Positions 11,501 to 26,600 of a DNA stretch of 64,000 bases are shown here, piece by piece; position 1 is the stretch's first letter; every line of letters starts with the position of its first letter. Both the position numbers and the translations under genes were made by a program. The stretch is taken from NCBI RefSeq assembly GCF_036417845.1, contig NC_089990.1, forward strand, positions 4,042,001 through 4,106,000, written 5' to 3'. Source of the DNA: Apteryx mantelli. Taxonomy: Eukaryota > Chordata > Aves > Apterygiformes > Apterygidae. The notes below the pieces were generated by a model, which did no database searches, was not told the DNA's origin, and saw nothing but the letters and a program-made list of their open reading frames with translations.

Positions 11501-14500
11501 CCTACTGAAATGGTTGAATAGTTACAGAAGGTTGTTACAGAAGGTGATGCAACAAGTTGAAGAAAGTGATTGAGTACAGTTTTTGATAGGGGGATTTATA
11601 AAGAAAGCACAATCTTGTGTTCCCCAATGCAAGTGAGCACCGAGATTAGGTTGTGTGATTTAGGTGGTTTCTAATGGCCTGTGAAGTGGGAAAGGATAGG
11701 AATGTTGCACGTATCAGAAGACTGGCTGAATTTATCTCTGTCATCCCAATTAATTATAACTTTCCCTTATCATTGGTAGCCAGAGTTATGAAATTGGGAA
11801 GATGGATATGAAATATTCTACTGGGAAAGAAATGCAGGTAAGAAGTATAGAAGAATAAGAGATTTTTGTTGATGTGACTTCACTGCATCATCTGCCTCTG
11901 CTGTGCCAAACCTGACAAGTGATTCTCTGACCTCTTCTTTAGCACTGTCTGCTGTGAAGTCTGGCAAAGCTGCAAGTCCGCTTGCTATGAGTGTCAGGCT
12001 TACAGTTGAATCACTGATGGGTGCCTTTAATCACTTTCGAATCTAGTATTTCACAGAGATTACACTATAGAAAATAAGGCTGAAACAGACTCTAAGAGGT
12101 CATTTCTCCTTCCGTTCCCCCTCTTCTTTCACAGCATCATCTGCTATAGCTATGTCATTTCTGACAGATGTCTGTCTGTCTTGTTCATAGGCCCATTACT
12201 GCTAGTACTGCCCACAGTGGATATGGAGATGATTTTATTCTCTTCCCCTTTATATAAACCAGTTACATATTAGAAGACCATCTTCATCCATGTTTCCATT
12301 CTTTTCCCTCAATGAAGTAGCTAGCCCTGGTTCCTTCAATTTCTTCTTTCATTTTGTTTCTCCAGATCTCTGATTTTCCTTGTTACTCTTCTGCGCTCCT
12401 GTAACTCTAGCTGATTCATGTTTTGTTTGAATTACAGTGTTAAAACTGAATCCAGCACTCCTGCTCAGGCTTCAGAGTAGAGCAGTCACTTTATATATCT
12501 GATGCCAGGCATAAATAAGGCATTTGAAGGCATTTCTTTGACTCAGAGAGATTTTGTTTTTCATATCCTTAATGTTAAGACTTTTTTTGTAATCTTAATG
12601 TGTGTTTTTTTTTCTTCCTATTCAAATGAGGTTTAAACTTTTAGTTGTTTTTTTTTTTTCTTTCCAGGCTAAAGTGCTGCGATTATTAGCTACTGCCTAT
12701 TTGGAGTGGGACTGCAATCTGTATCTTGACAAGGCACTGAAAGCTATAAACTTGGCAAATGAGGTAGTAGTGTGTTACAGTATTTAAGGTGTGCAATAAT
12801 TGAAACTCAAACATTTATTAACATAATCATATGGAACATATTAATCACTGGTATGGTATCCTTGAAATCAGATAAGTTAGGGACTGAGGTGTGTTTGCCT
12901 TGCTTTGCTTTGGTATTCAAACTCATAAGTATGTTTTGGTGTTGGCAGTTTTCTTTGTAGAGAAGTATTGCTGAGCGTGCAGATGTAGATCTGTCTTGCT
13001 TCTCTGTGCTTTTATTTGATAGTGAGGTCCTTCGATAATGATATGACTAAAATTTCTCTGGCACATATTCATGAAAATTGTACAAACAGAATAAACTTCA
13101 GTGAGGTTCATCTGAGGTTTAAAGCACCTGACTTTTTATGCGCCAAACTTTTCTTTTGCTTCTGGGCTACAATGGAGATGTTCATGCTGCATTTTGAGTC
13201 CCCATCTCGTTATCTGTATAGATGTTTGAGCAAGCGCCAGATAGGTTGAGTTTTGGAAGCTGTGAACTCTTTAAAATCTGATTTCTCTCCTCACTTATTT
13301 CTTTAGAGTTTTATTTTGGTCTCATTGTTTATCTCACCTAGACACTAGATTTCATATTATTATAAGCTACTTTGAATTCTACTCATATGAATTCTAGAGT
13401 AATCCTGGCAGTTCGCACATAGAAAATCAGGAGATGTTTCTATCATTCAGTATTGTTCAGCTTCTATTTAAAAGTATTGGAAGTGGACCACAGCAAAAAG
13501 AGATTCATGTGTCTCTTGCTTACATTGTCCTCGGAGTCTTTTGGCCACGTAAAAATGAATAATAAATAGGTACATTGCATCTAAGAAGAAAACATTACCA
13601 GTTTCTTATCTGTTGCTTCAGACATTTAATTGGAACTGAAAAATGCAAGGGAGTATATACAATTTTCTGATATTTTTCTATGTTATGAATGTGCTGGACT
13701 CTCATAGGATCTATATTCTACAAACAGCTGTCTAAGTAATGTATTGTTTTTCATTGTGCAGGAGAGTTTGCATCCAGCAGGGTTTTTTTTGAAAGTTAAA
13801 ATTCTTCTTAAAAGTGGAGCATCAGATGAAGACATCAATGCAGGTATCACACAGTTCTGTATAGGTTTCATAGTGAGGTCATGCTATTCCATGTCCAAGA
13901 AGACAGCCTAAGTTATGGATAAAAAAAAAAAAGAGAAAAAAAGACTTTCTTGTGGGTTTTAGAGGAATCTCCATTAGCTGGATATCACAATCCTGGTTTT
14001 GGAGTGTAGGCCGTAATAGTCAAGGTTAAGACAGGAGTTATGCAGGGGTTGATGTAAATTTGAATTAAACACGAGTTTATTTTGTTGCTGTTCTGTGAGA
14101 GTTTAAATATGCTTGCTGGAATTGGGGAAGGAGGAAGACCCTGAAACCTGTTAGAATGAAGACAGTGAAAATACAGCACATAAAAATACAGCTGATTTTA
14201 GACATAGGCCTAAGATTACTTAAAGAAGTTGGAGGTGGATTGTCTCTTACACAGTCAGCATAATAGAAGGGCTTGCAAAACATTGCTGTTCTGCATGTGT
14301 GATGGTGCAGATTCTGGGCAAGAGAGATCAAATGTATGTTAATGTGTTAGTGTTAACCTGTGTTACCACAGTTTATTTGGTTTGTATAGGGCATATAAAC
14401 TCTTTTCTCCTTGTTCCTTAAAAACTGGTCATTTGAAATGAATTGATTTTTCTGTTGGCATGACAGAAGAAGAAAGTTTTTGGGGGGATTTTAGAATAGG

Positions 14501-17500
14501 AAGAGTAGTGTCTCAGACAAACTTTGTTCCATAAGTAACAAAAACTTAAGGAGAGGGGCTTTCTGGTCTTTTTGGTTGGAAAGCATAAGGTATATGACAA
14601 TTGCTCTGAGACATAAATGTACAAAGAGGTAAGGAATTTCTTGCACAGAACTGGATGGTTTGAATGCTGCCAGACTGGCAGGAAAGGAAACTCCTCTTCA
14701 GATGGCTGCCGGGGAAGCTCAGCCAGCTTTCAAGTGGACAGTTATTCAAAGTTTACCATTGTAATAGCTGGCTGCTTTTTTGCAGTCTGAATTGTTCTGT
14801 CATAGTGTTGCCCATCAAAACATGCTCTGATTATGTTTTGTAGAAATAAGAGTCCAGTCAGTTTTTTAAGCAAGCTAACAAGTAGTTGTACAAACGCCAA
14901 ACAGTTTCTTTTTTGACCAGTTAAAGTTACCTAAGCTGGATGTCTGTCTTCTCTTAGATGGCTGGCAGAAAAGAGACTGTGGTGTCCATGCACTGCAACT
15001 TCTCTTTCTTTTGAATGAAGGTTCCTGCTAAGTTTTAGGCATTTGACTAAAATCTTCTATTGTACAGTAGAAATGCTTACAAGTGCACAGGTGCCATAGA
15101 AACGCTCCCTTTGACAACTGTTACAGCTGTGTCTCTATGTGTTCCTTCTCTGATCTCATCCAAGCTGCAACAGTTTTAAATCTTGCCATTAAACCATGAA
15201 GCAGTTTAACAAATTTTAAACTTCAGCTGAGTGATCCAAAACCGATACCCACCTGTGAGCGCCAGGCAATTCAACAAACATTTTGCGGTTTATCTAAGAC
15301 TACTGATGCTAAGGGCACTAGGTTTAAGTAATTCCAATTGCAGTGTGATGCAAACCACACAGCCTGAGCGCTCTCCTCCCTCATTTAAGTGGTTCCAGTT
15401 AGATAAGGATGAGACCTATTGTTAGAGAGCAGCTTGAGGCAAAAGTTTGTGCTATTAATGCCTATTCTATTCCTGTTTTAAAGAGACAGAGGACTATAAT
15501 TCCAGGGCTATGAGCTGTCAGCTTTCTGTAGTACTAAGTTCATTGTGAAGGGAAGAAAGGAAAGTCAAAACACAATGAATATGTTTTATTCTTCTTTAGT
15601 TTTAGAATTATTATATTCTTTTTCCAAAGAAGCTGTAAGACCATAAAGTAAGCAGTTAAGCTTTTAAGTCAACTGAATAATTTTATCTGCATTGTGTTCT
15701 ATCTAGCTGTTGCAGAATTCCTGCACCATGAGGTGTCTTTAGACTTTTGCTTGAATACTGCCAAACTGCTGCTGGAACATGGAAGGTATGAAAGCATTGC
15801 TAAGTGGAGTGAACACAGTATTTGAGCGTGTGTGTGTTTTAAATATACACAAGATAATACTCAAGTGACCTAAGTGAAAGAAATAGTATTATCCTGTGTC
15901 TCCAAACTAAGGTGACTAATAAACCAATTTGACATAACAAAAAAGAAGCAGAATTACTAAATACTACAAATCATTAGGAACAATCTGTAATGTGCAAAGA
16001 ATTTAATAACCTTGTCGGGGAGTAGCAAGTGCGGGGCTGCTCCATGAGGGAGCTTAGGGCAATTGCAACACCTCACCAAAAAGGACACAGTCCCACAGCA
16101 TCTGAACACAGCAGGCAGAGCAGAGTGCCAGTAACAGGGTTCATCAACAGTCTCAGGCATGGCAGAGTGATGAACCAGGTCCAGGGTCCATCCAGGGAGT
16201 TCAGTCAGGAGCAGCAGGAGATGAGGCTAGAGACAGGACTGGAAACAAGCTGCCTGCGATGTAGGTCCAAGGTGTCTCTCCAGGAGATAGTGCTCAGGAC
16301 AGCTACACCTATGGCATAGCTTGGGCATGGATTGGAGGATGAGGCCTGAGCTTAAATAGAGCTCCTGAACACTCAGAGGGTATGGGCCAAGGTCCCAGGT
16401 GAGGCCAGTCAGGGCAGTTAAGGCCTACTGGTGCACTCAGGATCCTGACAAGTCTTTACTTCTACTTTAAAGATGTAGAGATCAATGTATTCCTTGTAAT
16501 AGTTTTTTGTTATTAAATATACCAATAATGCTTTGTGTGTATGCTGGAAGAGAGAAAGGCTGAGAAATACTTTGGTCACTAAACCTAGCAAGAGAAAGAT
16601 GGCAAAGAACTCCTGTTATACAGTGAAGCTTTATTTTAAATAAAAACTGACAGAGATAGGTCAACAGTTTTGAGAACCAGCCTATCCTTTCTATAGCAAG
16701 GTGACACAGATTATGACAGCTGCAGAATAGGTTGTCAAATAAGTTTGAGTGGTGATTTGCAATGCCATAGCCTTACTTTGGAATGATTAAGACTGTCCCT
16801 GTGTAATTTTAATATATATTGTGGGTCAGAAATTATCTGTTCTTCCATATTGGCATACTAACCCTCAGAATGAAAGAGTCTGGAGTCCTAGAATCATTCT
16901 TATGAAAAACAATATAGGGAAGAACAAGCCACTACAAAGTAAGGCATGAAATTTCGCCCAGTCAGGTACTCCATCATGATTGCCTACGTATACACTTTTA
17001 CCTTGATAAATTCTTTCATTTTGAGGAGTAAGCTCTCTTGTGAATATTTTGGAACCAGCATGTGCTCATAGGATGTTGCTACTGAATAGATGACCTGCAA
17101 TAAATTCATACCTTGACTTTGTTTTAACGTGACTGTGTGTCAGTAGCACTAATGAGACACATGCCGTATGGTGTGAATACATTAGTCTTTAGAATTGAAA
17201 ATTAACAGCGCTTTCTGTGCAGCCTCTTAAAAATGCATCTGTTGAACAGGGAATCAGTTGGTTTTGATTTTCTGAAATCTGTTGCTGAACGATTTGAAGC
17301 TTCACCTGACCTTGGAAAAATCACCTTGCTCCACATTGAGTTCCTGTTGCAGAATAAGAGGGAGCTGCTTGCCAAGCAAAAGGTTGAAGAAATTATTATA
17401 GGTCTGTATCCGTCTTTTGCTGAAAACTGGATTTAGTTGGCTTAAGTCTTTAATTCCATTTTTCTTTCTTTCTTTAGTCTCATTCTTTTTATTTGTGTCT

Positions 17501-20500
17501 CTTTTTCCTCCTGTTTCTGTTGCATGGTGACTCTGAACTTCTGTAATGAATGACAATCATGATAAAGCTCAGGGTTGAATTCAATTGCTGGTACAATTAC
17601 TCCTTCTTAGGAGTAAGCCTGTGTGTGACCAATACGTGTGGGATTAGAAACATTCACTAGAAGATCTGTGTAATGTTAATACTTTGTCCATCCAGGCCAG
17701 TGTGTTTTAGTTTGTCAGTATGAAAAACAGGTTGCATATCCTTGCTTGAGCAGCTGAATTACAGGCCCCTTTTTAATGTCTTCTGCACTGTAGTATTTTC
17801 TGACAGTCAGAACTGCTGGAAATCAGACAGTGTTTTATGTAGCATCTACCTGTAGGTTGAAGAGGCATACTGTCATCATTTCAAGCATGAAACTATTTAT
17901 CCTTTTGCTCACTACTTTTTCTTTTCAGAAGCAGGATATGAAACACTGGACCCTGACTGAAGCTATTGCTGTGTCTGTGTTTCTTAGCCATGGTCCAGTC
18001 TTTTTCAGAGAGTTCTTAGCTGCTTCCCACTGTGCTTCTTAAAGTTCTTGTAAAGTGCTGATTTGCAGTATCTTTTCAGGTCATTATACTGGGAAACAGC
18101 TGTTGCCTGAAACCTTGAACCAGCTGCACATCATTTTGTGGGATAGAGCTGCCAAAAAATATGAGGTTTGAGACCAACTAGTGTTTTTATCATATTAGTG
18201 AAAATGAAGAACTGCTTTTCTTGAATGTTTTGGTATGTCTATTTTTGGTTAAAGGGTAAGTTATGACTAAGATTCCTGTTCCAGTTGGAACTAGTTTTAT
18301 TTTCATCCAGCTAGGTGCTCTCTTCCTTTACAGCTGCAAGCCTCATGTAATCTCATCTCAGGGTTTGTACGTGGACACACTGTTATGGCCAGAATGGATC
18401 AGCCAAGAGGCCTGTGTAGTCCATCATTCTGGTTTTGTCCTGGGAAGGATGCAAAAATATTAAAATATACTTTACATTGAACTGTTTATTTTAGTCTTTA
18501 GAGGTATACTTCCTACCCTCTGTTGGCTAGTTTTTGCTTTATGGAGCATGATGGGTTTTCATGTATATATTGCTTTTTTGTTTAGCCTGTATAAAGTAGT
18601 TTTGGATGCTTATATTATGTCTTAGTTCACATATCTTTCATGCAGTGGGTTCTCTTCCTTTTACCCAAACCAGATACCTTTTTATTCTTGCAGTATTTGG
18701 AGAAAATGAGCTCATGCATCAGTCTTGTACTTCTCTCATTTGCTCCATTCCTGAGTATATAAAAAATACATGTGGTGACATTTTATTACCTCTCTTCTGC
18801 TTAGTCAAGGAGTACATTATAGTCAGAGCTTTGCTAATGACACAGCTTCTTTCCTCCTCATTTTCAAATAAATTCTTCCCCTTTTATTACTGCAATTTTT
18901 ACTTCTGATTCATCTGAGTTCACTTTTCAGCTGTGAGTCTCACACCAAAGACTTTCTCTAATATGTTCTGCTTTTTGATATATGGGAGGACCATGGCAGT
19001 AAATCAAAAGAGAAGATCTAGAGAAGATTCACATTTTCTATTTCATGCCTTGCACTGAATCTTGCAGACTCCTCTGTGATGATACCCTGCTATCAGCCAA
19101 ATAGTGTCTTGGCAGTGAATTTGTCACATATGGTGGCATAGTACTGATACTGTCTCCATTTGTGGCATCAAGGGACCAGGGGATATTGTTTGAGCCACCT
19201 TCTTATTTTGTGTCTTTAATGCAGACTGTCATATCAGTGATACTAATTTTTGGTGCTAATCTGGGCACCAAATGATGCCAAATTCTTGAACACTGGTAGG
19301 CTCCAGCTTCTGGTGCCCTTTTTTGTGGTGCAAGGGTTCGTATTGTGGAGAGTCTTTTTTTTTTTTTTTTAATAAGATTCCTGTTTTGTATTTAGTCATA
19401 AGAATATCCTTTTGGGGTCAGACCAAAGATCCAGCTAGCCCAGTGTCCTGTCTTTGATAATGGCCATAAGAATAAGGGAAGAGTAGGAACAGGGAAAGCA
19501 TCATTTCTCCAAATGAATGTACCTGCATTGTAAGATCAATGATTGCTGTTTTGGGGCAAAGGTTACACTAGAATATAGAATATACTAGAATGTACTACTC
19601 TTCATTTTCTGTAATTGTTTTGTTTAATTTAAGAGAACGTAGGCAGTTTAATCCCCCAAATAAGGGTGATTTTTTTTTTTTTTAATTTCCTAGGCAAAAA
19701 GCTATTCTGAAGCTCTTCAGTGGTACAACTACTCTGTCAGCTTCTACACACCTGGGCAGATAGATCAGAACTTGGCTAAACTGCAGAGGAACATGGCTTC
19801 TTGCTATCTTCATCTGAAACAGCTTGACAAGGTATATATATGTATTTATTTCCATTGCTGTTATTTTTATAGCTATGTCATTGGGACTTGGTTTACCTCC
19901 TTACTACTGTACCTCCTTTGCTCTGAGAGAGAGGGAGCTGTCTTTGCCTACCTTACATGATCCTACAGGGAGATGTCATTCATCTTAGCTGCTACTGGGA
20001 TTACTGGAATTTCTTGTATCATCTATTCTAGTGGGGGGAACCATCCACAAGTCTTGTGACCATGCCTGTATATCAGATTTCTTCTCAGGTTAGGAGCCCT
20101 CTTCTTTTCTAAGAGAGATGAGCCCTAGCAGGAAAAGAGTTTGACCACTAGAGCTTCCCACAACAGCTTATTAGCCCTTATCTCTGCAGTGAAGAAGTGC
20201 ATCTGCTTTCCCCATATAGGCCTTCTGGTTTGGGGGTGTTATACTTCACACTTCGAAGTAATAGAAGGGAATTGAATTTCTCAAAATCTTCAGGGCTTCT
20301 CTTGTGTTCTGATTCTGTAGCTGTGAATTTGAGGAATCAGTTGTGTCATTGTGAGCCTTTGGTGCCCCATCCTGCTCTGGGCACTATCCTTTTCTTTTCA
20401 GGGAGGATGCTGCCAAACCAAGCCTCTTGAGGACTTGTATAAATATCAATAATGTAGTCATTAAAATCTTGTATATCTGCGTAGCTGTCTCCTCTTGCAA

Positions 20501-23500
20501 CATATATTACTGATTTCTAGATGTCAAGATGTCATTGGACTAAATTGTTTTAATCTTTTCTGTTAATAGGCTAAAGAGGCAGTGAAAGAAGCAGAGAGGT
20601 GTGATCCAAACAGCATTTTTACTCAATTCAGTGTTTATAAGATTGCAGTGCTGGAGAATAATACTGACAAAGGTAGAAGCAATGATAAGCATAATCTGTC
20701 TCAATATGAGTAATTTGTTATTTCTTTTTGCTTTTAGAAACAGCAGCTCTTTTGGCCTGCTTCTCATGTTATCTCCCAGTTTCATGTTTCCTTTCATTTC
20801 TGAGCTTTTTTAAATTAGTGTCTATATCTGTCCCCCTGACTTCTGTCTTCCGACTCTGTCCCAGGCCTTCTCCAAATTAGGTTTCTTTCTCCCTCATTCT
20901 GTGAAATTGCTTAGTGTTCTGACCATTTCTTCTTGATAAAAGTTAGTCTGAGCTGTATTTCAGTTTCCCTGATATCTGTCTTTCTTCTGACTCTATTGGT
21001 TGTCTTTTTCTCCTTAGAATCTTATCAGTCCTGAGCTCCCATTGTCGTCTTATTTCTGTGCTCATTCTTCCAAAATTTTGTAGATGCCCCCCTCTTTTTT
21101 TAGTTGAGATTTAATATCTGGCTCTCCCTGTGCTCCCTTTTTTCTCCCGTCTTATGTTCTAAATAGTATAATCAACTCTCAAGACTGCTGTCTTTATTCC
21201 GTAAAGCACAAATCTTCTGTATCTTTGCTTCTGTTTCCAGTTTGACATCTTGCTTTGTGACATCTTCTCCATGATTTTCTCTCAGCTTAAATTTAAGACC
21301 ACTAAACTAAGCTCAGTTTCCACCTTATGTCCCAACTTCTCTTCTTTCCTCTGCAGTTGTTAGAACCAGGCCAGTTTATTTTTTCGACTGATACAGACAT
21401 TATTAACCTTGCATATGTGTTTGTATTCTTATTAAAACAAAACCAGCCATCTTCTCTACAAGTTGTGTATTGCATGGGTCTTAGATTCATGGGGAAGTGG
21501 AAAAGGGCAAACATAATGCTTCTTTAAAAAGGGGGAAAAGTAGGATGTCTGGAATTATAGGCCAGCCAGCTTTATTTCCTTTCCTAGGAAAATTCTGGAA
21601 TAATCAAAACATTTGTAAGCACTAATAAGATAGCAAGTGGGTGAATAAGAGACATGGATTTATCAGGGCCCAAATTATCAAACCAAACTAATTTCTATGG
21701 CGTGGACCAGAACATATGGTTCGAGAATAATCCCAACGAAAGAAATCTCATACTTACTGTGACTAGTTCTCTGAAAATGTTAGCTCAGTTCTCAAAAGCA
21801 GCTAGGAGCGTAAGAGTGAGAGCAGATGAACTAGGTCAAACCAAAGCCCAGTATCCTTGTTTTGGCAGTAGCTGTGAGTGGATCTAGGGAAGACTGTAAA
21901 AATAGGGCAAGCATATGATATCCTCCTGAGTGCTTTCCCAGGCTTCAATTATTTGTAGCTGAGGATCCTAAATAGCAAGTAGCATATTAGAATTATTAGG
22001 AAATAAGTGGAAAGCAGAAGAGGAACATTTCTAGGCCATTGTATAATTCACAGTTCAACTACATGCATTTTTTAGTTCTATTTCAACAAAGATTAGTCTT
22101 GAACGAGGAGCGGAAGTTCAAAGCAGGTTTGGACTGTTCATCGTGGCAGAGACATAATGGGGAGAAGATAGAAGAAGGGTCTGTAAGATCATGACTATTA
22201 TGGAGAAGGTGGCTAGAGAGTGTTTAGTTACTGGTTTTCATAACACAGAGAAACACAGTATTGAAAGGACAGCTATCAAAACTGTCAGGCTATAGGTTTA
22301 AAACAGTCGAAGGAGGATACTTTTTGCATACGGCATATAAATTGTGGAGTTCATTGCCACAGCTGGATATTTTCTGGATGGAGCCTCTGGCTAGGAAGTC
22401 TCCAGTCTTCTCATTGGCAGAAGTTAAAGTAGCATTTCAGGGTGAGAATGATTTTATACTTACTGTTTCTAATATTCTTTTGTAAGCATATACTGTTGAA
22501 ACAGGGTACTGAGCTAGACGGACCTTAACTGAACCATTATTCCTGCTCTTAATTTCTCTGGTCAAGCAGAGCCTGAAGCTACCACAGAATACATGAATTA
22601 GTGAGAAAGGTTACCAGAAAATACATGAATTACTGAGGCAAATTACAGAATGACATGTCTCTGTAGACTCTTTCTAATGAGTTCTGCCATTTCATATTTT
22701 AATGAGAATCTTAGCTCAAATAATGAAAATTGGGGAATATAGTCTGTACTTATTTAGAATACAGAGTAACATGCTGGGCTTATAAATAGAACATTTTCCA
22801 TTGAATTCTGTGCCAGTTAATTATTCTCTATACATCATTTAATGACAGCGTAATTTGTTCACATAATGTAGAGTGGGAACCACAGCACAGTGTGAACATA
22901 AAAGCAGCAGCACCCTTAGCATGAGCCAAGATGTGGGAGCTTGGAATCATGCCCAGACCATGTATTAGAGAAAGTCCTCTGTCTTCTGTGACAAACAGAT
23001 ATTTAGCAGAACAAAATTAAGGATGTGAGATAGAGTTTCATTTGTTTGACATCCTCGTTTCCTTAGATTAGTAGCTTGGAAAGCCTTTTTGGCACCTCTC
23101 TAGTAAAGAAATGCTTAATTGTGGAGAAGTGCTGGCATGGTCAGGATTTTTTTGTCTTGGTTTTTCATATTTAAAAAAAAAGGATTATAGCCTTTCATAA
23201 GTCATTTCGAAAGCCTTGTTAAAACGGTAGAACTTTCCCTCTTCAATTACTTCTATGAAAATTTTCACTAATTTTTCCCTATGTGTATTTCAGCTGTGGA
23301 AGCAGTTAGTGCAATGGGGAAGCTAGCAGAAAAGCAATTTCAACCTGAAGACAAGCTCTTAGTGGATGGAAATGCAGGCACTGACCTCCTGAGTTTAGCT
23401 GCCCAAATTGCTTTAGAGGTAACATTGTCTTTATTTTGCTATATTAATATAAGTAGAACAGCTATCCTACTTTTACTATTTCTAGGTATTTCATGCATTT

Positions 23501-23597
23501 CTAAGTATTTTAAGCTTCAGGGACCAAAGTCTTACTATATGTAGTCAAATTGGTGTGTAAAACAAAGTAGAAAGTGATTTCAAATGAAAAGAAATTG

Positions 23598-23651
<54 letters not shown>

Positions 23652-26600
23652 GTTCAGGAAAACAAAGGTTTCTAAGTTGTAAATATTGGTAGCTGGAGAC
23701 AGCGTGGCATATTTCCATAAAGTTCTCAGCAAAATGTTACATTTCTTTTCAGCTTCTGAGGTTTGCTTTTGGAGGTGCTAGGGGAACCTGTCTGCAAAAT
23801 GTACAACAATGAAAGACTGAAAAATCAGTTGTCCCTCCTATTTGCCTGCGGGTGGTGACTGAGTGACACCTGAACTGGCTGATTACATTGGCATAAGTAG
23901 AAGAGGCTTTTGGTTGCCTTTTAGGGCTTTGTTCACAGCATTGTAAAGCACGAAACCCTCGCCAAACTGCGGTGATCCCGTTCTTCCCATCGGCTCTTTG
24001 TTCATGGAATCATATGACCTCTCCGTATGTTTTTTTCTTGGCTCTGAGGCTATTTCCTGTGCAGAGTCCTTTGGTCTTTCCTGCTAATAGACTGCACAGA
24101 CCTTCACAAAGTGCTTTTTTTTTTTTTTTGGTGAGGGTGGTAACTGAAGTAGCATGGTTTATATAAAGCATTTTTTAATTTGTTTTCAGAATGAACAACA
24201 AGTTGTGGCTATAAAAGCTCTGGAGTATTTATCTGAACGTTCACAAGATTGCCAGCAAGTATTTGCAGCTTTAAAGTAAGAATTTGAGATACTTGCAAGG
24301 AAAGAGAACTTTTTCTAACTTTTTTTTTTTTTTTTTTTTTTTTAAGAATTTATGGTGTCGAGGAAGGTGGAGAACAGAGTAGATCAAAGATTAGTTAGTA
24401 GTCTTTTTGGTGCTGCAGGTGTACCTCAGTCCTGTGCCCTAGCATCTGCAGATATTTTAATTTTCTCCCAAGAAGGTAGTATCTGTAGCTCTGAATTTTA
24501 TGATTATGTTGTGGTGTGAACAGATGACCAGGGATGACTCTAATGAGACTGCAACAGTGTATCTGGTGAAAATACTGGCTCATTCGTATCCTCTGATCAA
24601 GTAGTATCTTGTTGTTGAACTATTCCATCACTTTTATAAAAACAAATATTATGAAACAAATATATTCCTTCCAATATTTCCTTAAAGCTTTTCTCAAAGT
24701 ACATTTATTTACTTACTATTTACTTGATAGACAGAATGAGGTAGACTGAATAAGGCAAAAGGGGGGGAAATAGAATAATCTTATTCTCAGTGTGACACTT
24801 CTGAGTCCTGTGAGTTGTATGGGCTGATAGCCTAAGAAAGAAATGTGGGCTTCTTCCTGGAACCTGAGGACCAAGTACATTGTTGCAAAATTTTTTTCTA
24901 GTCTTGTCATTGTTTATTTCTCTCATATTTAGGTGTTTGGTTCGTCTTATGTTGTCAAAAGTCATGGCAGAAAGTGAGGAGAGAAGGTGAGTCCATTTGC
25001 AAAACTATTTTCTTATGGTGGATATGTTGCACACATAGTATAATATATATACAGGGCTTACTTTCTTACAGAGTAATCATGAGATTAGTTTTTATGCTGG
25101 TTAAAGATCCACCCAGATCACTTCCTGGCTTGACCTAATAGCATCGCATAGGACCGTCTCTTCCTCTTGTGTAACCTTTTCTTTACATTCTTGCTCTTTT
25201 CCTTCCTCTTTCATTAATGCATAAGACTGTCAGGTATTTTTGATGGGGAGTGAGAACTTCTGTGTGAGATCTTCCTTGCTGAAGACTAGCCGCTTAATAG
25301 GGTGCTGGCCTGGGAGGAGGAGAACTGTACTGTTGGATTCTGACTGACGAGAAAACAGGGTAATGTCAGTGAAATTAGAAGTTTAACCTGCAGCCCCAAC
25401 AACTGGGAAAATCTCCTGCTACACTTCTACAGTGCTTTTCACCACTTCACTACTCCTTCTACAACTTCAAATGCTAGAAGTTTCTAATGACTAAAAGTTT
25501 GTGAGGGGAAGAATGATTGTAGCCGTAATGACAGAGCTGTTGTATTCCATCACAGATAATGTATTTTGTCGTAAGAAAATAAACCTTTTCTAAAACTTTA
25601 TTTTCCCTCCATTTCAGAGGTAAAGATATCGATTCAATGCTGACTTACTTGACCTTGGGTATGCTTTTGCTTTGTTTACATTTTCTGTAGCTTTTCCATT
25701 TGTGAGCATTTTCTGATGTGATTAGGTCCATTCCAACTAAACATTTAGACTCCCTATTTCAGTTTAGGTTCTTAACTTCTCACTAAAATCAGTAAAAGTT
25801 AGGAGCCAAGTTAGGCCTGGAGATCAGGCAGTGTTGTGAAGTTGGACCTTGGTGCTACAGGTGCTTTTGAAAACTTGCAGGCTCGTGTTGGAAGAATCAT
25901 TTCTAGTAGAACCTGTACTTGGCAGCTTCCATCAGACAAAAGGCTCTTTCTTCCAAGCATTTTCCCTTTAGGAAAGAAAAGTAAGTCTTTTGTAAGGCCA
26001 CACATGCAAACAACAGATATTTGTGTACAAGCCACAGTCTGGGTGGCCTCAAGTGACAGTCTCATATTCTGACTGCATTGGCAAGAACAAAGTTAGTAGC
26101 TTTAGCAGCAGGGCTACCACAAAAGGAAGAAGTTTGGTTTTGTACTCTGAATTAGCAGTGTGAATTTATATTGGCGTTAATTCAATGCCAAGTACCGTGG
26201 TTTTTGCTGCTCTAGCTGGTTAAAAGGGAGGATTTCTCAGATTAAATTAACGCTATTTTTTTGTCCTGGACAGCTTAGAAAACTGCAAGGAATAATAGCA
26301 AATTGCTGAAAGACAGGAGAGGCTTGTCAGAATTGGTTGCCACTTTTAGTTTTACTATCCTTTGAAAAAGAATCTTCTTGTTTGCACTGGAAAAGCTGCA
26401 GGAGTTTTCCAGAGGACTTTTCTCTCTCTGAGAAAGTATTCAGTGTCACTAAATCTTTTCACTTCTGTCCTCCTTTATTGGACAACAAAGTTCATGAAAT
26501 TTTAGAACTTTTTGCTACTCTAGCCATTCTGCCTGTGACTGGGAGAAGACAGTGAAGAACTGAACTAAATGAAATAAGAGTTCTTCAAAGAAAGGCCCTA

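Noticed and set aside
17402-17410. Alternative U12-like donor GTATCC a few bases after the exon 13 donor
   Set aside because: Using it would change the phase and break the frame with exon 14, whereas GTCTGT keeps phase 1.
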